A DNA stretch of 47,198 nucleotides from UBA6168 sp964643005 (GTDB taxonomy: Bacteria; Bacteroidota; Bacteroidia; Chitinophagales; Saprospiraceae). The stretch lies in assembly GCA_964643005.1 (NCBI GenBank), contig CAZXQI010000012.1:1-47198 (forward strand). The letters run 5' to 3'. Shown one piece after another: positions 9,633 to 18,711 of the stretch. The notes beneath the pieces were generated by a model, which saw nothing but the letters and a program-made list of their open reading frames with translations, was not told the DNA's origin and searched no databases. Position numbers and translations under genes: made by a program. Positions within the stretch are counted from its first letter, which is position 1. Each line of letters opens with the position of its first letter.

Positions 9633-9955
9633 ATGCAAAAATTAATTCTTCTCTGCTTCGCTCCCCTCGCTTTTGCCGCCTGCAAAAAAGAGAAAAACCT
9701 TACCAGACTTCCCGACTGCATCAACGACATCATTCAAACGAGCCGAATGCGCTACAGGCAGTAGATCGCATGGAGGCGGCAGGCGAATACCACTACCTGC
9801 TCCCAACGGGTACCAGACCCTTCGATGGTTCAGATTATATTGTGGACTTGAATTGCGACACTGTTTGCGTGTTTTGCTTTTGCCCTTATGGCTCCTGCAT
9901 TGATGCTTATCAGATTGGCGCTGGGAACCCTGATTCTAACAAAGAGGTCGCCTAA
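9633..9955 (+). pseudogene. frameshifted small lipoprotein
   Basis: The ATG at 9633 opens a lipoprotein signal (MQKLILLCFAPLAFAAC, then KKEK) followed by LPDCINDIIQ. The frame then stops at a TAG (9762-9764). From about 9735 the other frame carries on with protein-like sequence (NEPNALQAVDRMEAAGEYHY, then a Cys-rich end LNCDTVCVFCFCPYGSC) to a TAA at 9953-9955. A single-base indel near 9733-9745 would join them into a lipoprotein of about 107 residues. The pattern of Cys near the N-terminus, an aromatic-rich centre and C-x-x-x-C near the end resembles small uncharacterised Bacteroidota lipoproteins. The family call is tentative. Its stop overlaps the stop of an opposing remnant. Confidence 0.45.
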
Positions 9956-10225
9956 CTGAAAATTGCGAACTCCCTTTTTTCAAAACTTTCAATCCCCTCA
10001 TCCGCGCGAAATCTTCCTCCAAAAGTTTGGCAGGGCGCTGTCTCGCCGTAGTCAATGAGCCTTTCAAATTCCAAAACCATCTTCGGGCGAGGCGTCTTTA
10101 ACCGTGTATTGATGCAAATGCACGACGCGCGCTGAGTTGAGTCAGAGCGCCAGTTGTACTTTGCTCAGGCAGGCCAAGCTGTGATGCGCATCCGGCCAGA
10201 GGCAGGCTTCGAGGTAGGGTTCCAT
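9952..10225 (-). pseudogene. degraded coding remnant of unknown function
   Basis: Two protein-like stretches on the minus strand lie in different frames. One starts at an ATG at 10223-10225 (MEPYLEACLWPDAHHSLACL...) and ends at a TGA at 10142. The other has an ATG at 10078-10080 and reads MVLEFERLIDYGETAPCQTF then GGRFRADEGI, ending REFAIFS at a TAG (9952-9954). Joining them needs at least a frameshift and a stop suppression. I do not recognise the family. The exact tail-to-tail overlap with the frameshifted lipoprotein (TAA 9953-9955 on the plus strand) suggests that both were once genuine convergent genes. Confidence 0.3.
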
Positions 10226-10452
10226 TCCGGAAAAGAGGGAAGCATTGGCCTTATTTTTTTTCCAAAAGATAAAAAATGGGAGAGTATTTTGAAAAGAATA
10301 AAGGAAGGAAAACAATTCACGCTCTCTGTATTTTGTGGAAATTTGCAATCCGGGAAACGGCCTGCACAAATTGAAAAAAATACTACTTTTATGCCCAGAC
10401 CCGGATGATTGCCATTCCAACTTTTTGATAAAAAACGAAAAACGCTCCTGCC

Positions 10453-13400
10453 ATGACCAGTCAGTTTACGCGCTTATTTTTCTTTATTTTCCTTTTTTCA
10501 CTCTCCTTGACCACTTCTATTTTTTCTCAAAAAAAAATAACGGGAACCGTGACGGACGGTGCGACGGGCGACCCGCTCATTGGCGTCAACATCGTCGTGA
10601 AAGAAAGTCCCGGCCTCGGAACGATCTCCGAATTTGACGGGAGTTTTGAATTGGAAGTTCCGGGGGCGGAATCGGTATTGGTGTTCAGCTTTATTGGCTA
10701 TCGGGAAGTGGAAATAAAGGTGGGCGACCAGAGTGCGTTCGACGTCGCGCTCCGCGAGGATTTGCAGCAGTTGAACGAGGTGGTCGTCACCGCGCTCGGC
10801 ATCAAGCGGCAGAAACGGGAGTTAGGCTACTCTACCGAGAGTTTTAGCGGATCAGACCTCGTCCTTTCCAACGCTCCAAACGTGGTAAGCTCGCTGAGCG
10901 GCCGCTCGGCAGGGGTGCAGATTACCTCGCCCAACGGCGTGGACGGCGGCACCACCCGCATCGTCATCAGGGGCAACAATAACATTAATGCCAACAATGA
11001 ACCGCTCATCGTAGTGGACGGCATCCCCTTAGAAAACGACCCCGGCCTCACCGACATCGGAAGGGGAGTGGACTGGGGATCGGCCATCAACAATATCAAT
11101 CCCAACGATATCGAGGATATGAACATTCTGAAAGGCCCGACCGCCTCGGCGCTCTACGGTTCAAGGGGCGCCAACGGAGTCATCCTGATCACTACCAAAC
11201 GGGGACGCAAACAGCAAGGCATCGGCATTAATTACAACGTCAGTCACAAAATCATCCAGCCGTATTATTACCGGGACGTGCAGAATATCTTCGGCGCCGG
11301 CGGCCCGATTAGCCTGCTCGAACCCACGCTGCCCACCAATGCCGACGGCGTCTATGTCTATCCGAAAGAGACGCAGGCAGACAACGGCCCTTACGGCAAG
11401 CCGACTTCCGAACAATTCGGCTACTACTCGACGGGCGTATCCTGGGGGCCGAAGATGGAGGGGCAACAGGTACTTTGGTGGGACGGCGTCATGCGCAATT
11501 TCGACCCGCAGCCCGACAACCTGAAGCTGTATTTTGACGATGGAAATACCACGACACACAACCTCTCTTTTTCCGGAGGAGGGAAAATGGGTACCATGCG
11601 GGTATCGCTCACCCGAACCGATCACAAGGCCGTCGTACCCAACAGCAAATATGACCAGACCACCGTCAGCATAGGCTCCCGATTGGACGTCTCGTCAAAA
11701 GTTCATGCGGATATTTCTCTGAACTATATCAATTACAACCGACTGAACAGCCCGACGCTGGGCGACGACAATGACAACTCTTTTGGCAAGGGCATTTTAT
11801 ATAGCTGGCCCCGCAGTTATAAGGGTTTGGAAAAAGAAATCAACATCCTGCCCGATGGAACCCGCAACGAGTACGATGGATTGTATCCCTTTACTTTCGC
11901 GCCGCCCAACCTCTGGTGGAATACTTACAACAACAACACAGAACTGAGCCGCAACAAACTTATCGGCGCACTGGCGCTGACTTACGACCTGAATTCCTGG
12001 CTCAATATGACCGCCAGAGTCGGTACGGATTTCAACCTCGACCAGTTTGAAACACGCAACAAACCCACCGATGCGCTGGGCCTCCTCAACGGCTATTACT
12101 CCAATGAATTGAGCAAAGACGTGGTGCGCAACAATGAATTTCTCATCACGGCTTACAAAGACGGACTGTTCCTGCCCGGATTCGATGCCAAACTTTCCTT
12201 CGGCGGCACGCAGTGGAGCAGGGATCGCTATGGGCTGAAGGGCAACAGCGGGCGCTGGGTGAACCCCCGACTCTACGCATTCAACAACTACGAGGATATA
12301 CTGGAAGGCTCGCGAGTGAACGAATTTCGCTTTGAAAAAAAAATCAACTCCCTATACGGCTTCCTGAATCTCGGGTACCGCAATTTCGTATTCCTCGAAC
12401 TCACGGGACGCAACGACTGGACGAGTTCGCTGCCATTGGAGAGCAACTCCTATTTTTATCCTTCCGCTTCTCTGAGTTTTATCGCCACCAAAGCCTTGGA
12501 CCTCCACCGCTTAGACTGGTTGAGCTTTTGGAAAATACGCGGCGCCTACGCCCAGACGGCTGTTGACACCGATCCCTATCAGGTGGACTTCGTCTATACG
12601 ACGGGAAGTTTTGGAGGAAAACAAACGGCCGCCCTGCCCGGCGTGATTCCTCCGATAGCGCTCAAACCGCAGCAGGCTAATTCTTATGAATTCGGAACCA
12701 CCTTCGGTTTGTTCAATGACAAAATCAATTTGGATTTCACCTATTACTATATTCAGTCTTTCGACCAGATACTGAACTCGCCGCTGCCTTCCTCTTCCGG
12801 CGCCACTCAGATACGCATCAACACGGGCAAGCTGGAAAACAAGGGGATTGAAGCGATTTTGAATGCGACCTTAGTGGAAAATCGCAAGTTCTTTTGGCAG
12901 ACGGGTCTCAACTTTAGCCGCAACCGCAACTGGGTAGTCAGCCTCGGCGACGGCGCCAAACTGCTCGAAATTGCCGACATCTGGGACTTGAACGGACCGG
13001 CCATCGCAGTGCTCGAAGGCCAGGAATACGGGACGATTATTGGCTACGATTACGTCTATCACGAGGGAACGGGGCAGCCCATCCTGAACGAGGACGGCAC
13101 GCTGTACAAGATTTCTGACAGCAGGGTTCCCATCGGCAATGCCTCCCCTGATTTCATCGGTGGCTGGACGATGCGATTTGGATTCAAAGGCCTGACGTTG
13201 AGCACCTTAGTGGACACTAAATGGGGCGGCGACATCTACGCCGGTTCCTACGTCATAGGCCTCCAGACCGGCCAAAGCCCCGAAACCCTGAAAGAGCGAT
13301 TGGGCGACGGACTGCCCTATACCGACCCCGATGGCAATGTCCGCAATGTCGGCGTCGTCCTGCCGGGCGTCTATGCCGACGGGACGACGAACGAAAAGGT

Positions 13401-13725
13401 AGTGCATTATTACTATAAATACATCGGCAACACGGGAGGATGGGGGCGCTTTATTTCTACTCCGGGCATTTTGAAAAATACCTGGGTGAAACTGCGGGAG
13501 CTGGCGCTGTCCTACCGCTTTCCCGAACATCTGAGTCAGAAGACCAGGGTGTTTCAGGATTTGACGATCTCCCTGACGGGACGGGATTTGTTCTATATCT
13601 ATAACTCCCTGCCCGACCGAATCAATCCGGAAGGCGCCAATGGCTCCGGCAATGCGCAGGGCCTGGAATGGGCTTCCTACCCGGGGATGAGGAGCTTTAC
13701 CATTGGTCTCAATGCCAGTTTTTAA
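10453..13725 (+). CDS. SusC/RagA family TonB-linked outer membrane protein (no SusD partner)
   Basis: A 1090-residue outer-membrane importer. A signal peptide is followed by a CarboxypepD_reg-like domain (about 28-110: ITGTVTDGATGDPLIGVNIV). Next comes the SusC-type TonB box and plug (about 108-250: QLNEVVVTALGIKRQKRELG, then the usual IEDMNILKGPTASALYGSRG). A long beta-barrel ends in a terminal Phe (GLNASF), as BAM substrates do. SusC proteins normally pair with a SusD lid lipoprotein encoded directly downstream to import glycans or peptides. Here the next gene is NAD kinase, 173 bp away, with no SusD in between. Substrate unknown. There is no anti-sigma/sigma pair nearby. Confidence 0.93.
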   Translation: MTSQFTRLFFFIFLFSLSLTTSIFSQKKITGTVTDGATGDPLIGVNIVVKESPGLGTISEFDGSFELEVPGAESVLVFSFIGYREVEIKVGDQSAFDVALREDLQQLNEVVVTALGIKRQKRELGYSTESFSGSDLVLSNAPNVVSSLSGRSAGVQITSPNGVDGGTTRIVIRGNNNINANNEPLIVVDGIPLENDPGLTDIGRGVDWGSAINNINPNDIEDMNILKGPTASALYGSRGANGVILITTKRGRKQQGIGINYNVSHKIIQPYYYRDVQNIFGAGGPISLLEPTLPTNADGVYVYPKETQADNGPYGKPTSEQFGYYSTGVSWGPKMEGQQVLWWDGVMRNFDPQPDNLKLYFDDGNTTTHNLSFSGGGKMGTMRVSLTRTDHKAVVPNSKYDQTTVSIGSRLDVSSKVHADISLNYINYNRLNSPTLGDDNDNSFGKGILYSWPRSYKGLEKEINILPDGTRNEYDGLYPFTFAPPNLWWNTYNNNTELSRNKLIGALALTYDLNSWLNMTARVGTDFNLDQFETRNKPTDALGLLNGYYSNELSKDVVRNNEFLITAYKDGLFLPGFDAKLSFGGTQWSRDRYGLKGNSGRWVNPRLYAFNNYEDILEGSRVNEFRFEKKINSLYGFLNLGYRNFVFLELTGRNDWTSSLPLESNSYFYPSASLSFIATKALDLHRLDWLSFWKIRGAYAQTAVDTDPYQVDFVYTTGSFGGKQTAALPGVIPPIALKPQQANSYEFGTTFGLFNDKINLDFTYYYIQSFDQILNSPLPSSSGATQIRINTGKLENKGIEAILNATLVENRKFFWQTGLNFSRNRNWVVSLGDGAKLLEIADIWDLNGPAIAVLEGQEYGTIIGYDYVYHEGTGQPILNEDGTLYKISDSRVPIGNASPDFIGGWTMRFGFKGLTLSTLVDTKWGGDIYAGSYVIGLQTGQSPETLKERLGDGLPYTDPDGNVRNVGVVLPGVYADGTTNEKVVHYYYKYIGNTGGWGRFISTPGILKNTWVKLRELALSYRFPEHLSQKTRVFQDLTISLTGRDLFYIYNSLPDRINPEGANGSGNAQGLEWASYPGMRSFTIGLNASF

Positions 13726-13898
13726 TTTTTTTTAATAAAAAGAAAATGGCAGGAGAGAGAGGGCGGATAGGAGAGAAGGCCAGAGGTCTTTTATTTTTTC
13801 TGATAAATTAAAAAATCGGAAAAACTAAAAACTGCCGGGAGCGCCTGTGCGAACGAAAATCCCATTGACCCAAATATTTGTAAAAAATAAAAAGGCAG

Positions 13899-14783
13899 AT
13901 GAAGATAGCCGTTTATTGTCAATATTTAAAAGAAGGCGATTTGCCATTTGTGCAGCAGGTGTTCGACGTGCTGACGCATTTGGAGATGGAAACCATCATA
14001 TATGCCCCCTATCTCGAATCCATTCGGGGGAAGGTGAATTTTCAGAAAGAACCGGCGGTTTTTGACAGCTATGAGGAACTGAAAAAGGACCCCTGTGATT
14101 TCCTCATCACGCTGGGAGGAGACGGCACTATCTTAGGCGCCCTGACGCTGGTGCGGGAAACGGAGATTCCTATTCTGGGTATCAACTTAGGGAAGCTGGG
14201 ATTTTTGGCGACGGTGAATAAAAACCGCATCGGCGAAACCATCCGCCTATTGCAGGAGGGGCATTATGCGACGAGCTCCAGGCGGATTCTCCACCTCGAC
14301 GCCAACCCGCCCCTGTTCGGCGACGTGCCCTTTGCGCTGAACGACTTCACCATCCTCAAGCGGGATAATTCCTCTATGATTTCTATTCACGCCTATATTG
14401 ACGACGTCTATCTGAATACCTATTGGGCCGACGGGCTGATCCTCTCCACGCCGACGGGTTCCACGGGCTACTCTTTAAGCTGCGGCGGGCCGATTGTCTT
14501 TCCAAATTCCAACGACTTTGTGTTGACGCCGGTGGCGCCGCATAACCTCAACATGCGACCCCTCGTGATTGCGGATTCTTCCGTGATTTCTTTTGAGGTG
14601 GAAGGCCGGTCGGACAATTACCTCTGCACCCTGGACTCCCGCTACGAGCTGATTTCCTCCATGAACAAGCTCTCCCTCCGGAAAGGAGATTTTGTCGTCA
14701 ATCTCATCCAGTTCTATGACGAGGGCTTCCCGGGGACAATCCGGAACAAACTGGCCTGGGGGGTGGACATGAGGAATCACTGA
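13899..14783 (+). CDS. nadK: NAD kinase
   Basis: A 294-residue cytoplasmic enzyme that phosphorylates NAD+ to NADP+ using ATP. The diagnostic GGDGT motif is at residues 73-77, followed by GINLGKLGFLA. The NAD-binding ALNDFTILKR and the conserved glycine-rich segment LSTPTGSTGYSLSCGGPI are present. Length and motif order are standard for bacterial PpnK/NadK. An upstream in-frame extension to 13847 belongs to another frame and is not needed. Its 3' end overlaps the 3' end of the opposing M14 gene by 7 bp. Confidence 0.96.
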   Translation: MKIAVYCQYLKEGDLPFVQQVFDVLTHLEMETIIYAPYLESIRGKVNFQKEPAVFDSYEELKKDPCDFLITLGGDGTILGALTLVRETEIPILGINLGKLGFLATVNKNRIGETIRLLQEGHYATSSRRILHLDANPPLFGDVPFALNDFTILKRDNSSMISIHAYIDDVYLNTYWADGLILSTPTGSTGYSLSCGGPIVFPNSNDFVLTPVAPHNLNMRPLVIADSSVISFEVEGRSDNYLCTLDSRYELISSMNKLSLRKGDFVVNLIQFYDEGFPGTIRNKLAWGVDMRNH

Positions 14784-15706
14784 CCAATGTGAAACAAGGC
14801 ATCCCCCTGACCGACGACCGGATTGTTATTGTGCCCGATGATATAGCCGTCTTTTTTGGAGGCGACGGGCGTCTCGTCCTGGCCGTAGGGGTCGTTGATT
14901 ACGCCCAGCATTTCCCCGCTTTTAATCCATTGGCCGGAGCTTTTGAACCATCGAAACATGCCGGAGCGATTAGCCCGCAGCCAGGCTGATTGCGCGATGT
15001 GATGGCTTTCGCCCGCCGGCTCAGGCTCCTCCCACATTCCTTGTGCGTAAAGCAGGCGCCGAATGCCCGCCAGACCCTGTTCGATGCAATAGCCGTCGAA
15101 GCGCAGGTTCTCGCCGCCTTCGTAAACGAGGATGGGCTTTCCGGCTTCGAGCGCTACCTTGCGAAGCGATTTGGCGATGGGCTTGCTGGCGACCGTGAAG
15201 GGAGCGCCGAAAGCGTCCGCCAGCTCCCGACTGCGGGCGTCGCCTTTGGAGTAGCGAATTTGAGGGTAATTGAAATTATAATTCCCGCCGGTGTGAAAAT
15301 CTACGCCGAGATCAACGACGGGCAGGATATTTTTTGTAAAAATATGCGCAGTGCGGGCGGCCATGGAGCCGTTCGGAGAGCCGGGGAAACTGCGGTTTAC
15401 GTCTTTGCCGTCGGGTACATCTCTGGAGAAATTGTTGAAGCCGTACACATTCAGCAGGGGGAGAGCCACCACGCTGCCGCATTTTATTTTTTCAAACATA
15501 CGACAGGCGACCGCCGCCCTGACGATTTCGACGCTGTTGATTTCATCGCCGTGAACGCCGGAAAGAACGAGCACGGAAGGCCCCGGATTTATACTCCGAT
15601 AGACACAGACCTGTAGATAGATTTTGGTGTCTGAGGGCAGACGGCCAACGCTCAGTCGGACGACCTGATTCTGACCCGGTACGATTTCCGTATTTTGAAT
15701 AAGCAT
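14777..15706 (-). CDS. succinylglutamate desuccinylase/aspartoacylase family zinc hydrolase (M14-type)
   Basis: A 309-residue protein of the AstE/AspA family. Zinc ligands are recognisable in SGVHGDEINS (about residues 51-60) and DFHTGG (about 137-142). The family Arg/Asn segment is DVNRSFPGSP. The C-terminal third (GEMLGVINDPYG..., GYIIGHNNNPVV) is the usual biotinyl-like beta domain. These enzymes remove acyl groups from amino acids or cleave terminal amide bonds. It is co-directional with the RimK-like gene 75 bp upstream, a pairing known from other genomes. One inference is that the ligase adds and this hydrolase trims amino-acid (perhaps glutamate) additions. The exact substrate is not shown by the sequence. 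Confidence 0.9.
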   Translation of the reverse strand: MLIQNTEIVPGQNQVVRLSVGRLPSDTKIYLQVCVYRSINPGPSVLVLSGVHGDEINSVEIVRAAVACRMFEKIKCGSVVALPLLNVYGFNNFSRDVPDGKDVNRSFPGSPNGSMAARTAHIFTKNILPVVDLGVDFHTGGNYNFNYPQIRYSKGDARSRELADAFGAPFTVASKPIAKSLRKVALEAGKPILVYEGGENLRFDGYCIEQGLAGIRRLLYAQGMWEEPEPAGESHHIAQSAWLRANRSGMFRWFKSSGQWIKSGEMLGVINDPYGQDETPVASKKDGYIIGHNNNPVVGQGDALFHIGQ

Positions 15707-15781
15707 TTTTAAAAGTTCTGAATTTTTTTTTAAAAAGGGCAGGCGGGCGGGGAGGGTGAATCTATAGCGACTCCCCCGGGC

Positions 15782-16687
15782 TTAGATCCTTGCGCTTCTC
15801 CTGTTGAACCGCTCGACGCCCCGCTCCACATTGGCGATGATGGCGCCGGCAATGTCTATGCCGGTGGTCGTCTCGATTCCCTCTAAGCCGGGGGAAGCGT
15901 TCACCTCCATGACTAAGGGGCCTTTTTTTGAGCGCAGGATATCCACTCCTGCGATGTCGAGACCCATCAGTCGGGCGGACTTCAGGACGATCTTTTCCTC
16001 CTCGGGACTCAGCGCTGCCGGCCTTGCTTCGGCGCCCCGGTGGAGGTTGGAGCGAAACTCTCCTTCCGCAGCCTGCCGGAGCATGGAGGCGACGATTTGC
16101 CGCCCCACGACGAAAGCCCGGACGTCGGCGCCTTCGGCCTCCTGGATATACTCCTGCAAGAGCACGTACTGCCCCAATTTGGAAAATGCTTCCACGATGG
16201 AAATGGCGGCGCTGGTCGTCTCTGCGAGAATGACGCCGACGCCCTGGGTGCTTTCTAACAGTTTGATTACTACCGGAGCGCCGCCCATTTTCTTCAGCAA
16301 ATCCGGCACGTTTTCCGGGGCGCCGCAGATGAAGGTGCGGGGCACGCTGACGCCTTCGGCGGACAGCTTTTGCAGGCATTTCAGCTTGTCTCTGGCCATG
16401 ATCAAGGCCTCGGAGCGGGTGGCGGTATAGACGCCCATCAGCTCAAACTGGCGGATGACGGCCGCCCCGTAATCCGTCACTGAGGCGCCGATGCGGGGGA
16501 TTAGCGCATCCATGCCGAAGAGCCGGGTACCCTCGTAGATGACCTGGGGCGCCCCGCGCTCGATGGCTATGCTACAGCGCTGATGGTCAATAATGCGCAC
16601 ATAATGCCCCCGGCTGCGAGCCGCACGAAACAGACTCTGGGTCGAATAAAGCAAAGCTCCACGAGATAGGATGGCAATGTTGAGCAT
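15782..16687 (-). CDS. rimK: RimK family alpha-L-glutamate ligase (ATP-grasp)
   Basis: A 301-residue ATP-grasp ligase of the RimK family. The N-terminal domain has IPRIGASVTDYGAAVIRQFE (about 84-103). The ATP-grasp core follows (MARDKLKCLQKL..., GGAPVVIKLLESTQGVGVIL) and the metal/ATP site is MEVNASPGLEGIE near 263-275. RimK in E. coli adds glutamates to the C-terminus of ribosomal protein S6; homologues also make other peptide bonds. Length matches E. coli RimK (about 300). It is first in a two-gene minus-strand unit with the M14 hydrolase and is divergent from the UMF1 transporter. The symbol is by family; substrate specificity is not proven. Confidence 0.9.
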   Translation of the reverse strand: MLNIAILSRGALLYSTQSLFRAARSRGHYVRIIDHQRCSIAIERGAPQVIYEGTRLFGMDALIPRIGASVTDYGAAVIRQFELMGVYTATRSEALIMARDKLKCLQKLSAEGVSVPRTFICGAPENVPDLLKKMGGAPVVIKLLESTQGVGVILAETTSAAISIVEAFSKLGQYVLLQEYIQEAEGADVRAFVVGRQIVASMLRQAAEGEFRSNLHRGAEARPAALSPEEEKIVLKSARLMGLDIAGVDILRSKKGPLVMEVNASPGLEGIETTTGIDIAGAIIANVERGVERFNRRSARI

Positions 16688-16815
16688 TTTTTAAAAATTG
16701 AAACCGGAGCGATTGAGAAATGGGCAAACAGGCGCGATGCCCTGAAAATTGCCCGGCACAAATAAACGTACACTGCGACAGGCAAACCGCCTGTTTTTCT
16801 AACTTTCGGCCAAAT

Positions 16816-18114
16816 ATGACGCTAATGAACGAAAATACCGGCTTTAAACGCAACGACCCCAAAGTAATCAATGGATGGGTATTGTTTGACTGGGCCAATT
16901 CGGCTTACGCCCTGACCATTGCAGTCGCCATTTTCCCCGCCTATTTTGAAGAGAATACACCTGATGTGGTCGGCGTCTTTGGCGTGGAAATGTACAACAC
17001 GACTTTGTTTGCCGTCGTCGTCGCCTTTTCTTACCTCATCATCGCCGGTATTTCTCCCCTGCTTTCGGGGATGGCCGATTACAGCGGGCGCAAGAAATTT
17101 TTTCTACGATTTTTCACCACCTTAGGTTCCTTAGCCTGTATGTCGCTTTTCTTCTTCGAAGGTGAAGCCGATTTGGCATTGGGCGCGCTGGGTTTCATGG
17201 TAGCCACGATTGGATTTGCCGGCTCCTTAGTGTTTTACAATTCCTACCTGCCGGACATCGTGACGGAAGACCTTTACAACCGCGTGAGCGCCAAAGGCTT
17301 TGCTTACGGCTATATCGGGAGCGTGCTCCTGTTGGTTTTCAATCTGCTCGTACTGCTGAACCCGGGCTGGTTTGGCATCCCTGAAGATGGGACGCTGGCG
17401 GCTAGATTGGCATTTTTGACGGTCGGGTTTTGGTGGCTCGGCTTCGCACAGGTCTCTTTTCGCCGCCTGCCGAAGGATGCCAAAAACGCCTTTTCTGCCC
17501 GACTGCTCGCGAAGGGTGTAAGCGAATTCAAAAAGGTTTGGAAGGCGGTGAAGCAGGCTCGCAATATCAAATTTTTCCTGCTATCCTTTTTCCTGTACAG
17601 CGCCGGAGTGCAGACGGTGCTGAGCTTAGCCTCGCTTTTTGCCAAAGTGGAGATAGGGATGGAGACTTCCGAGCTGATTGTCGTCATCCTCCTGCTGCAA
17701 ATTCTCGGCATCGCCGGCGCCTGGTTCTTCGCCAAATTATCGGATCGCTTAGGCAACAAAACGGGTCTGCTCATTATGCTCAGCTTGTGGACTGCCATTT
17801 GCACCGCCGGTTTTTTTGTGATGGAAAAATGGGAGTTTTATCTCTTAGCTGCCGGCGTCGGCATGGTGATGGGGGGCGTGCAGTCGCAGTCCCGCGCCAC
17901 GTATTCCAAACTCTTACCGGAAAACACCACCGACACCACTTCTTATTTCAGCTTTTACGACGTATTGGAAAAGGCGGCCACGGCCATGGGCGCCTTCAGC
18001 TTCGCCTTTACCGGCCAGCTTCTGGGGGGAATGCGCTACAGCGTACTGGCTCTGGCCGGCTTCTTCCTCGCCGGACTGATAGTGCTGACGGCGGTGCAGA
18101 TGGGGGAGAGATAA
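16816..18114 (+). CDS. MFS transporter, UMF1 (Atg22-like) family
   Basis: A 432-residue inner-membrane protein with about 12 hydrophobic segments. The UMF1/Atg22 opening is VINGWVLFDWANSAYALTI, followed by the DYSGRKK loop between helices 2 and 3. A second half resembles the first, with KLSDRLGNKTG. In yeast, Atg22 exports amino acids from the vacuole. Bacterial homologues are poorly characterised, so the substrate is unknown. The frame is open from 16720, but residues before 16816 look like leader DNA. The ATG at 16816 or the one at 16825 (MNENTGF) are the likely starts. It is divergent from rimK and shares a 128-bp promoter region. Confidence 0.88.
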   Translation: MTLMNENTGFKRNDPKVINGWVLFDWANSAYALTIAVAIFPAYFEENTPDVVGVFGVEMYNTTLFAVVVAFSYLIIAGISPLLSGMADYSGRKKFFLRFFTTLGSLACMSLFFFEGEADLALGALGFMVATIGFAGSLVFYNSYLPDIVTEDLYNRVSAKGFAYGYIGSVLLLVFNLLVLLNPGWFGIPEDGTLAARLAFLTVGFWWLGFAQVSFRRLPKDAKNAFSARLLAKGVSEFKKVWKAVKQARNIKFFLLSFFLYSAGVQTVLSLASLFAKVEIGMETSELIVVILLLQILGIAGAWFFAKLSDRLGNKTGLLIMLSLWTAICTAGFFVMEKWEFYLLAAGVGMVMGGVQSQSRATYSKLLPENTTDTTSYFSFYDVLEKAATAMGAFSFAFTGQLLGGMRYSVLALAGFFLAGLIVLTAVQMGER

Positions 18115-18278
18115 GAGAAATACCTCTGATGTAACAAAATACTTTCCGGCAAGGATAGAGCGACGGAGATTGAAATATATAGGTCGGCTTTTCACGAAGG
18201 TCTGACAGGAGAATGGCGAGTGGGTGTATTGTGTTTATAGGAGTGCAAAATGCCGATGGAAGTGTCATGCCTCCCGAT

Positions 18279-18542
18279 TTACGGTATCGCTTTAAAGTAG
18301 AGATTCAGGTTTGATTTTTCAAAATTAGCAGGTGTTTGATATTCCAGGCAGGAATGTGGTCGGATAAAGTTCTACTTCCTGTACCACTTCCCCAACAGGT
18401 CGTTGACCTCCTCAGGGGAATAAAACCAGTTCAGGTTCAGACATTCTTTACAAAGTGTTCCGTTGAGGCGCACAGCGCTTCCACTGTCTTGCTGCCCTGG
18501 TATGGCTTTGCGCTGACTGTTGTTGAATCTGCTCTTTCGCAT
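18279..18542 (-). mobile_element. internally deleted IS3-family transposase relic
   Basis: One minus-strand frame of 88 codons opens with MRKSRFNNSQ, the typical start of IS3-family OrfA. It then passes at once into the C-terminal end of the OrfB integrase core: RLNGTLCKECLNLNWFYSPE, VNDLLGKWYRK, an in-frame TAG (18372-18374), then NFIRPHSCLEYQTPANFEKS. In intact elements OrfA and OrfB together span several hundred residues. Everything between the first ten codons of OrfA and roughly the last 78 of OrfB, including the helix-turn-helix and the first D residues of the DDE triad, has been deleted with the frame kept. I could not define terminal inverted repeats or a target duplication. The flanks (18115-18278 and 18543-18711) hold no other gene. 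Confidence 0.75.
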
Positions 18543-18711
18543 GGCGCTTGTTTTAAGTGTGAAAGTAATACTGCATAGACTTTCTCTACTTATTTTTGGC
18601 GCCGCTCAATAGGGGGCAGGACAGGGGCAGGATATTTTGATTATCGCCAGATTGTTAGACTTGAATAAGCCGCCGACGGGTGAGCAATTCCCCCCGCCAG
18701 CGACTATCTTT

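Noticed and set aside
10154..10408. 84-codon plus-strand open frame
   Set aside because: It overlaps a better minus-strand remnant and shows no recognisable motif.
16720..16815. N-terminal extension of the UMF1 transporter
   Set aside because: Residues are not conserved in character and the family begins near VINGWVLFDWANSAY shortly after the chosen start.
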